Positions 36,101 through 47,931 of a stretch of 64,000 bases of DNA are shown piece by piece (positions within the stretch are counted from its first letter, which is position 1; the number at the start of each line of letters is the position of its first letter). The notes under the pieces are model-generated. The model was not told where the DNA came from, made no database searches, and worked only from the letters and a program-made list of their open reading frames with translations. Position numbers and translations under genes: made by a program. The stretch is from Chrysaora quinquecirrha (taxonomy: Eukaryota > Cnidaria > Scyphozoa > Semaeostomeae > Pelagiidae), in assembly GCA_014526335.1 (NCBI GenBank), contig JACTAT010000061.1, positions 721,098 to 785,097 of the forward strand. Direction: 5' to 3'.

Positions 36101-38505
36101 AAATGGGTATAAAATCCTACCAAATACCTCCCAAACAGCCTCTAGAGTATAGAAAAGGTCTTTTCTACCATATTGGGTAAAATTTGAGAGATAAAATTAT
36201 CCTCGAAAAATCGAAAAAAAGGTAAGTCTATAGCCTTGCCAAATTGGCGAAAATCGGCCAAAAACAGGGGTTTTGAAAACTCCCTTTTTTCTTCGAAAAT
36301 GGGTATAAAATCCTACCAAATACCCCTCAAAAAGCCTCTAGAGTGTAGAAAAGGTCTTTTTCTACCATAATGGGTCGAATTTGGGAGATAAAATTATCCT
36401 CGAAAAATCGAAAAAAAGGTAAGTCTATAGCCTTGCCAAATTGGCAAAAATCGGCCAAAAACAGGGTTTTGAAAACTCCTTTTTTCTTCAAAATGGGTAT
36501 AAAATCCTACCAAATACCCCCAAAAAGCCTCTAGAGTGTAGAAAAGGTCTTTTTCTACCATATTGGGTCGAATTTGGGAGATAAAATTATCCTCGAAAAA
36601 TCGAAAAAAAGGTAAGTCTATAGCCTTGCCAAATTGGCAAAAATCGGCCAAAAACAAGGGGTTTTGAAAACTCCCTTTTTTCTTCGAAAATGGGTATAAA
36701 ATCCTACCAAATACCCCCAAAAAGCCTCTACAGTGTAGAAAAGGTCTTTTTCTACCATATTGGGTCGAATTTGGGAGAAAAAATTATCCTCGAAAAATCA
36801 AAAAAAAAGGTAAGTCTATAGCCTTGCCAAATTGGCAAAAATCGGCCATCGGCCAAAAACAGGGTTTTGAAAACTCCTTTTTCTTCAAAATGGGTATAAA
36901 ATCCTACCAAATACCCCCAAAAGCCTCTAGAGTGTAGAAAAGGTCTTTTTCTACCATATTGGGTCGAATTTGGGAGATAAAATTATCCTCGAAAAATCGA
37001 AAAAAGGTAAGTCTATAGCCTTGCCAAATTGGCAAAAATCGGCCAAAAACAAGGGTTTTGAAAACTCCCTTTTTTTTCTTCGAAAATGGGTATAAAATCC
37101 TACCAAATACTCCCCAAACAGCCTCTAGAGTGAAGAAAAGGTCTTTTTCTACCCTACTGGGTTGAATTTTGGAGAAAATCTTACCCTCAAAAAATCGACA
37201 AAATGGCAAGTCTATAGCCTTGCCAAATTGGCAAATTTCGGCCAAAAACTGGGGTTTTGAAAACTCCCTTTTTTTTCTTCGAAAATGGGTATAAAATCCT
37301 ACCAAATACCCCCAAACAGCCGCTAGAGTGAAGAACAGGTCTTTTTCTACCATATTGGGTCGAATTTGGGAGATAAAATTATCCTCGAAAATCGAAAAAA
37401 AGGTAAGTCTATAGCCTTGCCAAATTGGCAAAAATCGGCCAAAAACAGGGTTTTGAAAACTCCATTTTTTCTTCAAAAATGGGTATAAAATCCTGCCAAA
37501 TACCCCCGCAAACAGCCTCTAGAGTGTAGAACAGGTCTTTTTCTAGCCTATTGGGTTGAATTTTGGAGAAAAACTTACCCTCAAAAAATTGACAAAAGGG
37601 CAAGTCTATAGCCTTGCCAAATTGGCAAAAATCGGCCAAAAACAGGGTTGTGAAAACTCCCTTTTTTCTTCCAAAGTGGGTATAAAATCCCACCAAATAC
37701 CCCCAAAAAGCTTCTAGAGTGTAGAAACGGTCTTTTTCTACCATATTGGGTCGAATTTGGGAGATAAAATTATCCTCGAAAATCGAAAAAAAGGTAAGTC
37801 TATAGCCTTGCCAAATTGGCAAAAATCGGCCAAAAACAAGAGTTTTGAAAACTCCCTTTTTTCTTCAAAAATGGGTATAAAATCCTACCAAATACCCCCA
37901 AACAGCCTCTAGAGTGTAGAACAGGTCTTTTTCTTCCCTATTGGGTTGAATTTTGGAGAAAAACTTACCCTCAAAAAATCGACAAAAAGGCAAGTCTATA
38001 GCCTTGCCAAATTGGCAAAAATCGGCCAAAAACAGGGGTTTTGAAAACTCCTTTTTTCTTCGAAAATGGGTATAAAATCCTACCAAATACCCCCCAAACA
38101 GCCTCTAGAGTGTAGAACAGGTCTTTTCTACCCTATTGGGTTGAATTTTGGAGAAAAACTTACCCTCAAAAAATCGACAAAAAGGCAAGTCTATAGCCTT
38201 GCCAAATTGGCAAAATCGGCCAAAAACAGGGGTTTTGAAAACTCCCATTTTTCTTCGAAAATTGGTATAAAATCCTACCAAATACCCCCCAAACAGCCTC
38301 TAGACTGTAGAAATGGTCCTTTTTACTATATTGGGCTGAATTTTGGAGAAAAAATTACCCTCAAAAAAGGTAAGTCTATAGCCTTGCCAAATAGGAAAAA
38401 ATCGGCCAAAAACAGGGGTTTTGAAAACTCCTTGTTCTCTTCAAAAATAATTACCAAATTCCCTAAAATACCCCTTAAAATACCCTAGATTAACCAAATC
38501 GCCAA
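18165..38505. repeat. Satellite array, ~190-197-bp unit, about 100 copies
   Basis: Head-to-tail copies throughout. Each unit has the landmarks GGGAGATAAAATTATCCTCG, GGTAAGTCTATAGCCTTGCC, AAATTGGCAAAAATCGGCC, GGTTTTGAAAACTCC, ATGGGTATAAAATCCTACC and CCTCTAGAGTGTAGAAAAGG. The full unit is 197 bp (for example 21299 to 21496). Shorter versions differ by single bases in several homopolymers. Copies are highly alike in the centre and clearly degraded at both margins (18165-19500 and about 38320-38505). That is the usual outcome when unequal exchange homogenises an array from the middle. Each unit produces open frames of about 70 codons on both strands, but copy-to-copy indels break them, so they are not genes. 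Confidence 0.97.
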
Positions 38506-40189
38506 AAAACACCCGAAATAGAATATTGGACAACTTGTTAAGCTTCTGGTATTATTTTCCATACCTAACTTTCGTCACTATTTGGTCTGCGGGTCTGCTT
38601 TTAAAATCGAGTTAAATTGTATGAAATCGCCCCTTGCCGCTTAACAATATTGAAAAAAGGAGACATTAAGACACAAAAAAGAGATCAATTTCAATTCGCT
38701 TGTTAAATCATGAAATTCCACCAGACATGTAATTGAGAAACAAATTCTACAAAAAATTAATCACCTACGATTCAATCAAATACTGTAAAAAAAGTCAGTA
38801 ATATATTTATGCATCAAAACTACGTCACAATTAATGGTCCCGTTCATACTTTTTCATTTCCGTACAAAAACAGCGAAAAAAGACGAAATTAATGACATTC
38901 CACTACCAAAACGAAGGTTTCAATCTGCTGTCAAGGGTTGATATCTATTCAAAAATGGACGGAAAAATCTTCCATTTGATAAGAAACTATGGTGATGAAA
39001 TCGATCAATGAAAGTGAATAAGCAAAAAAATAACCAATCAAGATTCTACAGAAATATGGTAGAGAGGGGTGACAGGGAAGTGGTACTATGGTACCAGAGG
39101 GGTGGTACCTGGTATCAAACTCTGAAAAAAGAGCGGAACCTTGTACCTCTATCAATTTATATGTATTAACATTTCATCCGATACAGTGGTTAACTCCGAC
39201 CAACATTGGGATTACGTGGTACCAATACCTGCGATTTAGGTGGAATCTGGTACCGAACCTTGTGGAACCAGTACCAAAGATCCACCTGTCACACCCCTCA
39301 TGATACTGTACGTTTCCGAAAATCTTGTCCTTAACGGGGTTTAAGTTAAGAACAGTTTAAGAACGTTTAGGCTCAAAATAGGTGAAGGGCTAAGAAAACA
39401 GCCCGCCTCAGTCAAAATATACTGGTTTCAATAAAAAACACTACGAAAAGTATTCGGTGTGATCCGGTAAAATTCAGTCTTTCCTTTCGCTAGTGAACAT
39501 GTAGACTTATTACCAGATTACCAGAGTCCAAGTTATCGCTCATGAGGACAAGGCTAACACTAAAATGTGATCGCTCAAATTGAAGTTTGAGGAGGTCGAT
39601 TCGATAGCGATAACTAGCTACGATTCAGGGAATATGTCTAGTGAACAAGTGGAAGTGATCAGCAAAAACGAACAAAAAGTAGCGTGAACGGGACCGAACT
39701 TCTAGAGATAGATGATACTAATTACTTTACTAATCTACCTAACAAAATTAACAATAAATTTCATATATAGATAAATCTCTGATAAATCTCTTAAAAAAAC
39801 AGATTATCAAATTTTCAATTTGCTAAGAAGAAGTACCGTAAACTGCCACAAAAAAGCCCACTTGCAAATCTTCCTGTAATAAAGTCGACCCTTCTCTAAC
39901 CGGGTTTTCCAACTGGTAGACAGGCCATTCCGTAGACACAGGCAGAGAAGCCCCTTTATTCCTTTACTTTTTAGTTATTTTTATGAGAAAAGATTTCATT
40001 TGTTCAACAAAACAACTTATGGCATTTCCTCCAATAAGCGCCAACGTAAGATTGAACTGCTCATCAGGCAGTATGGGCAAGTTTTGATGGTTTATGTGCA
40101 AGTCTTTGATAGGATGAATAAAGAGACACTTTTGTTAGTTGCTGTAAAACTAACTTTCGTCAGAACGTTAGTTTATCCATCAATATTTA
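38506..40189. other. Non-coding region between satellite and GDE1-type gene
   Basis: Apart from the small MITE at 39503-39639, only AT-rich sequence is seen, with some GGTACC-rich patches at 39080-39270. No gene was recognised. Confidence 0.45.
39503..39639. mobile_element. ~137-bp MITE (AGACT family)
   Basis: Begins AGACTTATTACCAGATTACC and ends AGGGAATATGTCT. Inner blocks GAGTCCAAGTTATCGCTCAT and AGCGATAACTAGCTACGATT are related to each other by inversion. It is a relative of 15768-15898 and 56733-56861. Confidence 0.55.
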
Positions 40190-40480
40190 GAACTTCGAAA
40201 TTTGCTCCTCATTCTGCGAAAGAGTCGAAAATCAATCAAATGTATCAAACATTGGCTGAGATATGGCCATCCGAAGAAATACATTTCAACAGAAAATCAC
40301 TGTATTATTGCTCTGGTTCATAAAGTTTAGAACAAGGCGCAAACTACTGAATCATACCATATTGAAATGAATTTCTTCAGATGGCCATATCTCAGCAAAT
40401 TTTCATATATTTCACTGATTTTGCACTTTAACGCATTATTTTTGACGCTCTCAGAAAATGAAGAACAAATTTCGAAAAAA
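40190..40480. mobile_element. Inverted-repeat element beside the GDE1 3' end
   Basis: GGCTGAGATATGGCCATCCG (about 40254-40273) is mirrored by TCAGATGGCCATATCTCAGC (about 40376-40395). The similarity continues outward with indels on both sides for roughly 70 bp. A 107-codon frame here spans one arm and has no recognisable domain. Confidence 0.45.
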
Positions 40481-40534
40481 ATAGATTTTTGTGACGTCAC
40501 CACTTAACTCTATTTGAAGATGTATAACCGAAAA

Positions 40535-40540
40535 TTTATT
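40535..40540 (-). promoter_or_regulatory. Polyadenylation signal AATAAA for the GDE1-type gene
   Basis: The minus strand reads AATAAA only about 15 bases past the stop codon. If used, it implies a very short 3' UTR. The CapA-like gene has a similarly close signal. Confidence 0.5.
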
Positions 40541-40554
40541 TAATGGTTCTATAC

Positions 40555-43500
40555 CTAATATTCTTGTTCAGGACATTCTTCTTTGTTTAATATAGAATCT
40601 GTTATAATAGGAATTTTTAACTTCTTTAAAAAGTATTCTTTTTCTAAAGGATTATTTACTGTCCATGCCATAATTTCTAATCCTTTTGAGTGCCAATGGT
40701 TCACATATCTTCTGCAATGAAAAGACATAACATGAATTAAAAAAGCAAGAAGAACATAGCTAGTTTACTCCGGGGGGGGGCGACTTTGACAAAAGGACCC
40801 ATTTGTATGATAGGATTTTCAAGAATTTTCAACCCATCTGCATGAATATCAAGAAATTTCAAGCCCATGTGTATGAATGTGTTCGATTTTAAAACGCTTT
40901 TACAGTGCTAGAATGCACGCAGAGTCTCGCAAAATCGAATCTGACCACGATCCTTTGCAATCAATGTCACCAAGCGCTGTTGTTTCTGCTGAATCATTAT
41001 TTCGAAAGCAAAATGCAAAGTAGAAAGGTTGTCAGCCATTTTGCGGTAAATCGTAATGGGACCTATTGGTAAACAAGTCCTAAAATACAAACCCATCGAC
41101 CAGAATCAAGCAGAATATAAGACCCATATGTAGAGAATTTCAGTTGAAAAACCCATCCATATGAGCGGCACGTCCAGTATGTCTGCATACTGAAGTACCT
41201 CCTCCCCCCCGGCTGTTTACTATCCACAAAGATGCGGATATAAGTGGATGCTCTTATAATCAAAATTATGTAGAAATACCGTTTCAATTTTTTCAAGGTC
41301 GACCTGCATATAAAAGCATCTTATAAGGGCCCTAGACAAGCGATCAAACATTGTTTGTCAAATTTTCAGATTTACTTTATATACAATGTCTGTCCGTTTG
41401 CAAAAATATTTGATAAGTTCGCAATGGGTCCGAATTCGCGACATGGCCTAACGGTCAAACATTTTGTTTGACAAAGTCGAGCCGAAAATATTGCGAAATA
41501 AAAAGCCAGGCTAAAAGGAGATGGCCGAAAGCTGCTTTGCAACAAATGTCCTAAATAAGGCACAGACATGAATGGTGCATGAATCAGGCATTAAATAATA
41601 TTGGACAACTGAGCTAGGTTAGAACTATAGACAGAGGAAGAGGAATTAGATTTTGCGCTTCAAATGATAGTTTTTAATGCTCATAATAACACATTGTTAA
41701 CAAATTTCGTATAAGACACGGTAATAAATGAATTAATCACGGCTTATCATGACAATTCTTTGACATTTATCTAATAACGACAAAGGTTTGGGAGAGACCC
41801 TCTCCTATCATCAGAAAATAAGAAATCTGGTTCTTCTCTTATAGATCATTTCGGTAGAAAAATTTTTTGAAATCGCAAGATATCAATTTTTCGATGCGAA
41901 AATCGTACAAAGCACCCAAAAATAAGTCTAGGTGCAAATTTTTACTATCTCAGCGCTTGTATAATCGATTTTACGAGCGTTCAAATTTCACGATTTTATA
42001 AGGGCTTTGACCGTGTGGGGTAAAAAGTTTCACCAAGTTCATTTTTTGCGGTCAAAGCCTTTATGAAATCGGGAACTTTGAATGCTCATGAAATTAAGAA
42101 CACAAGCGCTAGGACAGTGAAACTTTGTACCTAGACTAAGTTTTTCATATCAGAAACTCGATATCATGTGATTTCGAAAAATTTTAATGCTGTCTGACGT
42201 CATACTGAAATGATCTATTGCCCAACGATTGGAGAGGGACTCTCTCGAAGTGTTGCCCTGATGAACAACATTGGCTTGTTATGATAAGTGGTGATTATCA
42301 AATTTTCAATTGAAGGTCGCTCAGATTTTTCAAAATGTCAAGATTTCGAGTTTTGATGCTAAAATAGTACAAAGCATCTAGAACTTAGTCTAGGTTTAAA
42401 GTTTCATTGTACTAGCAATTGTGCTATTTATTTTACGAGCCTTCAAAGTTCCTGATTCTATAATTGCTTTGATCGTAAAAACTTTTCACCATGAGTGATC
42501 AAAGCCCTTAGAAAATCATGAACTTTGAACACTAATAAAGTCAATAATATAAGCGTTTCGACAGTAAACTTTGCACCTAGACTTAATTTTGGCTTGTTGA
42601 GGCGAATTGGGTACCTATCAAAAACTCTAGATCACGAAACAACGAAAAATTTCCATTATCGCAGCCCCTCGTCGAAATGGTCTATAAGGCATCAACCGCC
42701 TTGCTCAGTTCAAATATATTAACCCTGCTGCTAACAGATTCTCTAAAAATGCGAAAATACTTACTGTGATATATGATCCTTATGCATCGAGACAGCATCG
42801 ATACCAAAAAAGTCAATTAGCCATGTATGGACAGCAAAATATCCAATAAAATCAATCACTTGCATAAGGACATAAGAAAGCCCAGTAAAACGAGGTTTGT
42901 GGTCGATTGTTAAGGCAGCATAATCATGTCTCCATATCAGTGCAGTAAGAAATTCTGGACATTTTCTTTTGACCTTAAATAGAGATTTAGAGTTTTTTTT
43001 AAAAATGAAATATTTTATGGCTCTGCAAAGACTGCACCCAAGACCATGTTTACAAGAACAAAAGTGCATTAGATCAAGTGGATCCGATCTACTTTTGGTA
43101 TGGATAGGCCTTCCATTTACGCACAATTTATAGATCCGATCCGGATTGCTTTGAAAAGCGTTCCAGCTTAGATCCAATCTACTTTGGCATCATGTAAACA
43201 GGTGGTTCTGATCCAAAACTGGCTCTCTTTGAAAATATTATAAATTACTGTAGAAATATTTGGTAACCACACATGGGTAAATTGTTAGACCCAAAAGTGG
43301 ATCGATACATGCCTTGTGTAAACGGAAGGCCTATCCTTACCAAAACTAGAACTTCTGGATCCGATCCACTTTAGATTTGATCCACTTTCTCTTGTGTAAA
43401 CATAGCCTAAGAAAAGGGCTGAATAGGACACAAGGCGTCTATAAGACCTTTTCAAAGAGGGCTGGGTCGGCGCAACAATTTTCTAATAGATGGTAGACAT

Positions 43501-45507
43501 CTTAAGCATGTGAATCCTCTTCACATGGAATGACAGGGATTGTACATTATTTGAGAGATAGTGACTCCAAAACTGGTCCTTGCATGTGGAGAGGATTCAA
43601 GATGACCACCATCTTCCAGAAAAATGTTGTGCTGACCCAGACCTTTAAAAGGTCTATCTTTTACAATCATGGCAATATCAGTAGTTTGAGAAGCGTAGCT
43701 CTATTCTTTGCAATGAATGAGGTATAACAACCTATAGGTTTTTTAATTATTGAATAATTGCAGTGCTAGAAATTGCTTCAATTGTACTAGAACATAAAAG
43801 GCATCCATTTTAGGGGCATCATTTAGGTATAGCAAACTCATTAATGGAAATATGGTGTGGTATGTCAGTTCATATGTTAATTTTGATTATCCCAAAGAAC
43901 TTTTCAATACTTTTTGTAAAAAAATGAAATACGGGAAACATTGAAATTGGAGCAAACCTCTATTGACTGCTAGAATCTTTGATCAGAATTAACAAATAAA
44001 GATTTGCTCGCTTGCTTGCTTGTTTGATTTAAAGATAAGCAATAATAAAGTTACTCACATTATATATGATAGTTGGGTAGAATGATGTCACCATAACGAA
44101 CTTTTTCATTTCAGGGAACTCTTTGGACAGTTTGGCCAGTAAACTAGCAGTCTGTTAAAGATAATACAACAAAGGATTAGAGCAGGCACTAGCAAACAGG
44201 CATTTCTCATCAATCATTCTGTATAAAACACCTGCTAAACAAACAGTTCTGTGGACCAAATTACAAATGGTTCCTTTTTGTCAGCCCTTGACTTATACTT
44301 ATCTCCTTAACAATATCCACAATTTAAAAGTACGTCCAACCTTTAACCCTATCTCACCTGGGCATTTCAGAACACATTCTCAACCTGGGAGGGGCATATT
44401 ATGTGAGGTAGAATATCCACAACAGGTATAAATGTTGCCTACTAGGCAAAGAACAAGTCTACAGAAAAAAATTTGCAAATACCTTTATGTAGGTGATGTG
44501 ATGTCATCTTTAATGTTTTAATGTGATGACATCATCATTTCGAAGAACATCAAAATCAAAGATTAAGGCTGATAAATAGTTCCCATATGAAAAAACATCA
44601 TTATTCTGCCAATAACCATGCGTTGGTAATTACTTTTGTCAACACCAATCACTTAGCAACAAATTGAAATTTTCATTTTTTGGACTCTCAAGGGTAGGAA
44701 CTCAAACTTGAGGTATATCAGGTGGCTACTGATTGTATTTTTGTCACACGAATCAAAAGTTTGGTAGGGGGGCAGGCACAATGTGCCCCCCTCACAAAGT
44801 GAAGGGTTAATACTTTAGAAAATGTGACAATGCAAATCCCCCTACTTTTACTGGCTGTGGCTACACCTTTATGCAACTGTATATAATCTGTCAAATTTGG
44901 CTTGCAATATGGGCAAGACAAACTAAATGACATCATAGGCACACTTGAAAAATACTATGACAAAACCCATCAATCAATTTAAAGTAATACTTGCCAAAGA
45001 TGCATTTGACTTCACATCCAATATAATTTTCATCTTAAGTTTAAGACACAATGCAACTGCTTCTTTTAGAGTTGGTATTTGTTCAAACTCAGCCTCTGCA
45101 GTCATTCCATCAGCATATCTTAAAGTTTTTGCTCTATAAGCTGCATGAAGCTTTCTTAGTTCATGAAACCTGAATCCATTTACAGGGCCAGAGCCATCTG
45201 TAGTTCTGTCAACTGTTTCATCATGAATTAAAATACCATAATCATCTTCTGTGAAATCTAAATCCAATTCAACTGCAGTGGCTCCATTTCTATGTGCTGT
45301 TTTAATAGCAATTAGTGTGTTTTCTGCAGCTTCGTAATGTCCTCCTCTGTGCCCAATAACCAATGGTTCTTCATTGCCTTCATCATTTAATTTGTATAAG
45401 AATTTCCTTGCAAGACCAACAGAGCTCTTTCCAACCTTTAGGAACTTATATGTAATGTACAATACAACAGATGTCAGCAAAATTGAAAGAATTGTTGATA
45501 ACTGCAT
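40555..45507 (-). CDS. GDE1: Membrane glycerophosphodiester phosphodiesterase (GDE1 type), four exons
   Basis: Predicted to hydrolyse glycerophosphodiesters (including glycerophosphoinositol and lyso-phospholipid-type substrates in mammals) at a membrane. Exons: 45507-44995, 44151-44059, 42973-42765 and 40711-40555, giving 323 residues against about 331 in human GDE1. A hydrophobic segment at residues 3-23 is a signal anchor. Catalytic-domain motifs: HRGG at 53-56, E62-N63, E80 and D82 in ELDLDF, H95 in LIHDETVDRTTDG, and K166 in ILDVK. The last exon has GLEIMAWTVNN and ITDS. Intron 1 is read as GC-AG (TTTG|GCAAGT), because only that junction keeps the frame; the joined protein then matches the mammalian spacing without a gap. 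The frame is open upstream of the ATG to an AG at 45534-45533, so an additional 5' coding exon is possible. Introns 2 and 3 contain transposons. Confidence 0.92.
40770..41212. mobile_element. MITE with G-tract ends, copy 1 (GDE1 intron 3)
   Basis: Starts with CCGGGGGGGG and ends with GAAGTACCTCCTCCCCCCCG. The interior includes GACAAAAGGACCCATTTGTA and CCATATGAGCGGCACGTCCA. It is collinear and clearly homologous with 57560-58047. It has no meaningful frame. Confidence 0.75.
41715..42300. mobile_element. Composite: foldback element inserted into another TIR element
   Basis: The outer arms carry TTATCATGACAATTCTTTGA and GGCTTGTTATGATAAGTGGT, relatives of the ends of 48625-49094. Nested inside at 41841-42218 is a palindromic element. 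It starts ATAGATCATTTCGGTAG, ends CTGAAATGATCTAT, and has inner arms AGGGCTTTGACCG and CGGTCAAAGCCTTTAT. The nesting shows that the outer element is older. Confidence 0.6.
42305..42690. mobile_element. Degenerate copy of the foldback element (GDE1 intron 3)
   Basis: Contains diverged versions of the foldback landmarks: TTAGTCTAGGTTTAAAGTTT, ACGAGCCTTCAAAGTTC, GTGATCAAAGCCC and TTTGCACCTAGACTTAATTT, ending GAAATGGTCTATAAG. It directly abuts the composite element. Confidence 0.5.
43046..43404. mobile_element. TIR element with GGATCCGATC arms (GDE1 intron 2)
   Basis: The left arm ATGTTTACAAGAACAAAAGT...GGATAGGCCTTCC is mirrored by GGAAGGCCTATCC...GTGTAAACAT. GGATCCGATC and AGATCCGATC repeats occur in both orientations. 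It starts inside the open frame upstream of GDE1 exon 3 but lies in the intron. Confidence 0.6.
43445..43654. mobile_element. 210-bp palindromic element (GDE1 intron 2)
   Basis: Left arm GACCTTTTCAAAGAGGGCTG; right arm CAGACCTTTAAAAGGTC. Inner matches AAGCATGTGAATCCTCT and AGAGGATTCAAGATGACC, plus CAATTTTCTAATAGATGG against CCATCTTCCAGAAAAATG, make nearly the whole length a foldback. Confidence 0.6.
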
Positions 45508-46972
45508 ACTGTTTATCTGACTTCTAAGAACCCTAGAAAAAATTGAAGCAATTTAGCTTATTAGTTGACTTGAAAAAAAAACTTTCAAGGGTGGTGCCTG
45601 TATGATTTCATTGTTATTCTTTCTCCACATTCTCCTCTGATGCACAGCGCACAGGGGGCTATTAAATTTTATATCCACATTGTGGGATGGACATAGTTCA
45701 ACCAGGGGATTGCTTCAGCAAAATTTCTAAGAAATCCCATCTATAGGAGAAGAATGTTCCAGGAGGTTCCTACGATAAAGATACAAATTTCCTTTGGGTC
45801 GATTTATTTAAAACAAATTTCATTGTGACACTTTCATTTATTTATTAGTCAAAGTCAAAATAAATAAAAAGGTTAGGCTTGGGCCTAAAGCAGAAAGGAA
45901 TTAAGTAAGGGATGAATGAGTTGCTGAAATGTGGAATTGATAATCTTAGTCTAATAATTGTTAAAATCGTTCAGAGATGGATAGTAACTCAAGATTAGGT
46001 ATCCTATCTACTTTTGTCTTCTAGATAGGCCCTTTCTTTCTTTAGGCCTATCTAAATAACAAAAAAGTAAAACAAACAACAAAAGGCATGGATTATCCAA
46101 AGTTTCTTTTCAAATAACACATCATCATATATGAAACTGTTGATTACAATAAGTTGGGTTGACTCACTTGTTCATGATACCCGAATCTTATTCTCGCTTC
46201 ATTTGAGGCAGCAGTCTTGTCTTGCCATCATCCGCCATCATCTCATCTGCTCTGCGTCTCCCTTGATCTTGCCCCATCAGCCAATGGAATCTTCGGTTTG
46301 GAATCAGCCAATGGAATCTTCCCATCTAGCATTCTGGCCTGGCACAGCATTGTGGCACAGACCCTGTCTGACCTGGCACAGCATTGTGGCACAGACCCTG
46401 TCACGACAAAGATCCATGAAGGAAAGAAGGAAAGGGTATACTTCCCAAAATTCACTTTTTGCATTATCCGTTGAAAAAATCATAATAATCCTTTTAAAAT
46501 TTATTAACTTACAATGCCGCTTCACGCTGCATAATCGTCACAAGTCAATTACCGTCTGCAGTGCAGATTGCAGAATAGAAAAGTGACTTTTCTATTGACT
46601 ATGTATGCTGCAATGCTGCAGATGAAACCACTGCACAGCTTCAGAATTGAAGCCCTCTCGGTTCTGAGAAACCGTGCCATAGAGGAAGAGGATTCCACGT
46701 GGAATGAGGTGACGTAAGGCAAGCCGAAATGTGAAGAAACTTTCAGCCTTTAGTTCATATTTGATCCTTATTTGATGTACAATACAGCAATACATGGGAT
46801 CCTCGCTAAATATTCTGCACAATCTCGAACGTCAAGTAAGGGTTGGTTCCGCCTATCTGAGAAAGCAAGATCTTTGTCTCCTTTAGGATTTAGGGTTTTC
46901 GTAACGTCTAGCGACAGCGATCGTATCCCTTGGCCTACCCTGCTTGTTGTATGTGCGGGCCCTTTCATTCTC
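45508..46972. other. Upstream flank of the GDE1-type gene
   Basis: Should contain the GDE1-type promoter and possibly a further 5' exon. An acceptor-like TTTTTTCTAG on the minus strand ends at 45533. There is a direct 34-bp duplication at 46338-46405 (unit contains CTGGCACAGCATTGTGGCAC) and a doubled CAGCCAATGGAATCTTC at 46278-46322. No conserved coding frame was found. Confidence 0.4.
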
Positions 46973-47320
46973 TTATAGATAATTTCGGTATGACGTCACA
47001 CGGCATTAAAATTTTTCGAAATCACATGATATCGAGTTTTTTACACACAAATCTTATAGAGAAGCCAAAACGTAGTCTAGGTACAAAGTTTCACTGTCCT
47101 AGCGCTTGTGTTTCTAATTTTATGAGCATTCAAAGTTCCCGATTTCATAAAGGCTTTGACCGCAAAAAATAAACTTGGTGAAACTTTTTACCCCACACGG
47201 TCAAAGCCCTTATAAAATCACAAACTTTGGACGCTCGTAAAATCGATAATAAACGCGCTGAGATAGTAAAACTTTGCACCTAGACTAATTTTAGGGTGCT
47301 TTATACGATTTTTGCATGAT
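46973..47320. mobile_element. Foldback element, second good copy
   Basis: Begins TATAGATAATTTCGGTATGA. It contains ATCACATGATATCGAG, GGTACAAAGTTTCACTGTCC, AGGCTTTGACCGC and ACGGTCAAAGCCCTTATAAA. It is the inverse orientation of the element nested at 41841-42218 and fades near 47320, so its far end is truncated or diverged. Confidence 0.55.
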
Positions 47321-47931
47321 TAATTAAATTGATCACGTGACAAGTGACAAAATTTGTCAACAATATCAAAAACATTCAAATGATATATCAAATGATAGCT
47401 CTCGCCAAGAGAAGTCCAACCATATATATTTCTTTGATATGTGATAATTATTGACAGAGATATAGCCGATTGAAGGGTAATTTGCATTACCTGCTTCCAA
47501 ATATGGACATTTGCTGGTCACGTGACTAAGTCTGCAGCACCATAACCCATACTACAAGGTTCCTTGATAAATTCTACGAAAGGTCAGACCCTTAGTTCTT
47601 GCAGATGATACACGAGCAAAAGTAGAAGTACGCCCCCCATACCTAATAGGGTTAATAGCACCACTGATAGAAAGCACCATGCTGATACCTTCTATAGATG
47701 ATCTTTTGCAAACAAGGCCGAAAAGGAAACAGGTGTTTGTTTATAGCTCGCTCTTTTGGTTGACGACGAAGAACAAAAAAAACTCGTGGTCCATTTCTCC
47801 GAAATATCAACCAAAATTGAAAATGCTGTGCCAAAATATTGGCGAGACACAGCAAACCGTACCAACACAAACACATAGATTTTGCTCAAATCGATAAAAA
47901 TTTTGGCCGACATTCTTAAAAATGTTAGCAG

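Noticed and set aside
19531..38488. Dozens of 60-190-codon frames on both strands (for example peptides with KGKSIALPNWQKSAKN or GFYTHFRRKKGVF)
   Set aside because: They are translations of the satellite unit. The unit is not a multiple of three and indels between copies shift the frame, so there is no stable protein.
18165..38505. CENP-B box in the satellite unit
   Set aside because: TTCGAAAATGGGTAT resembles the start of the box, but the required A and CGGG positions do not match.
42761..43177. A separate 138-codon minus-strand gene
   Set aside because: Only 42973-42765 is conserved, and it is exon 3 of the GDE1-type gene. The upstream part of the frame is intron and transposon sequence.
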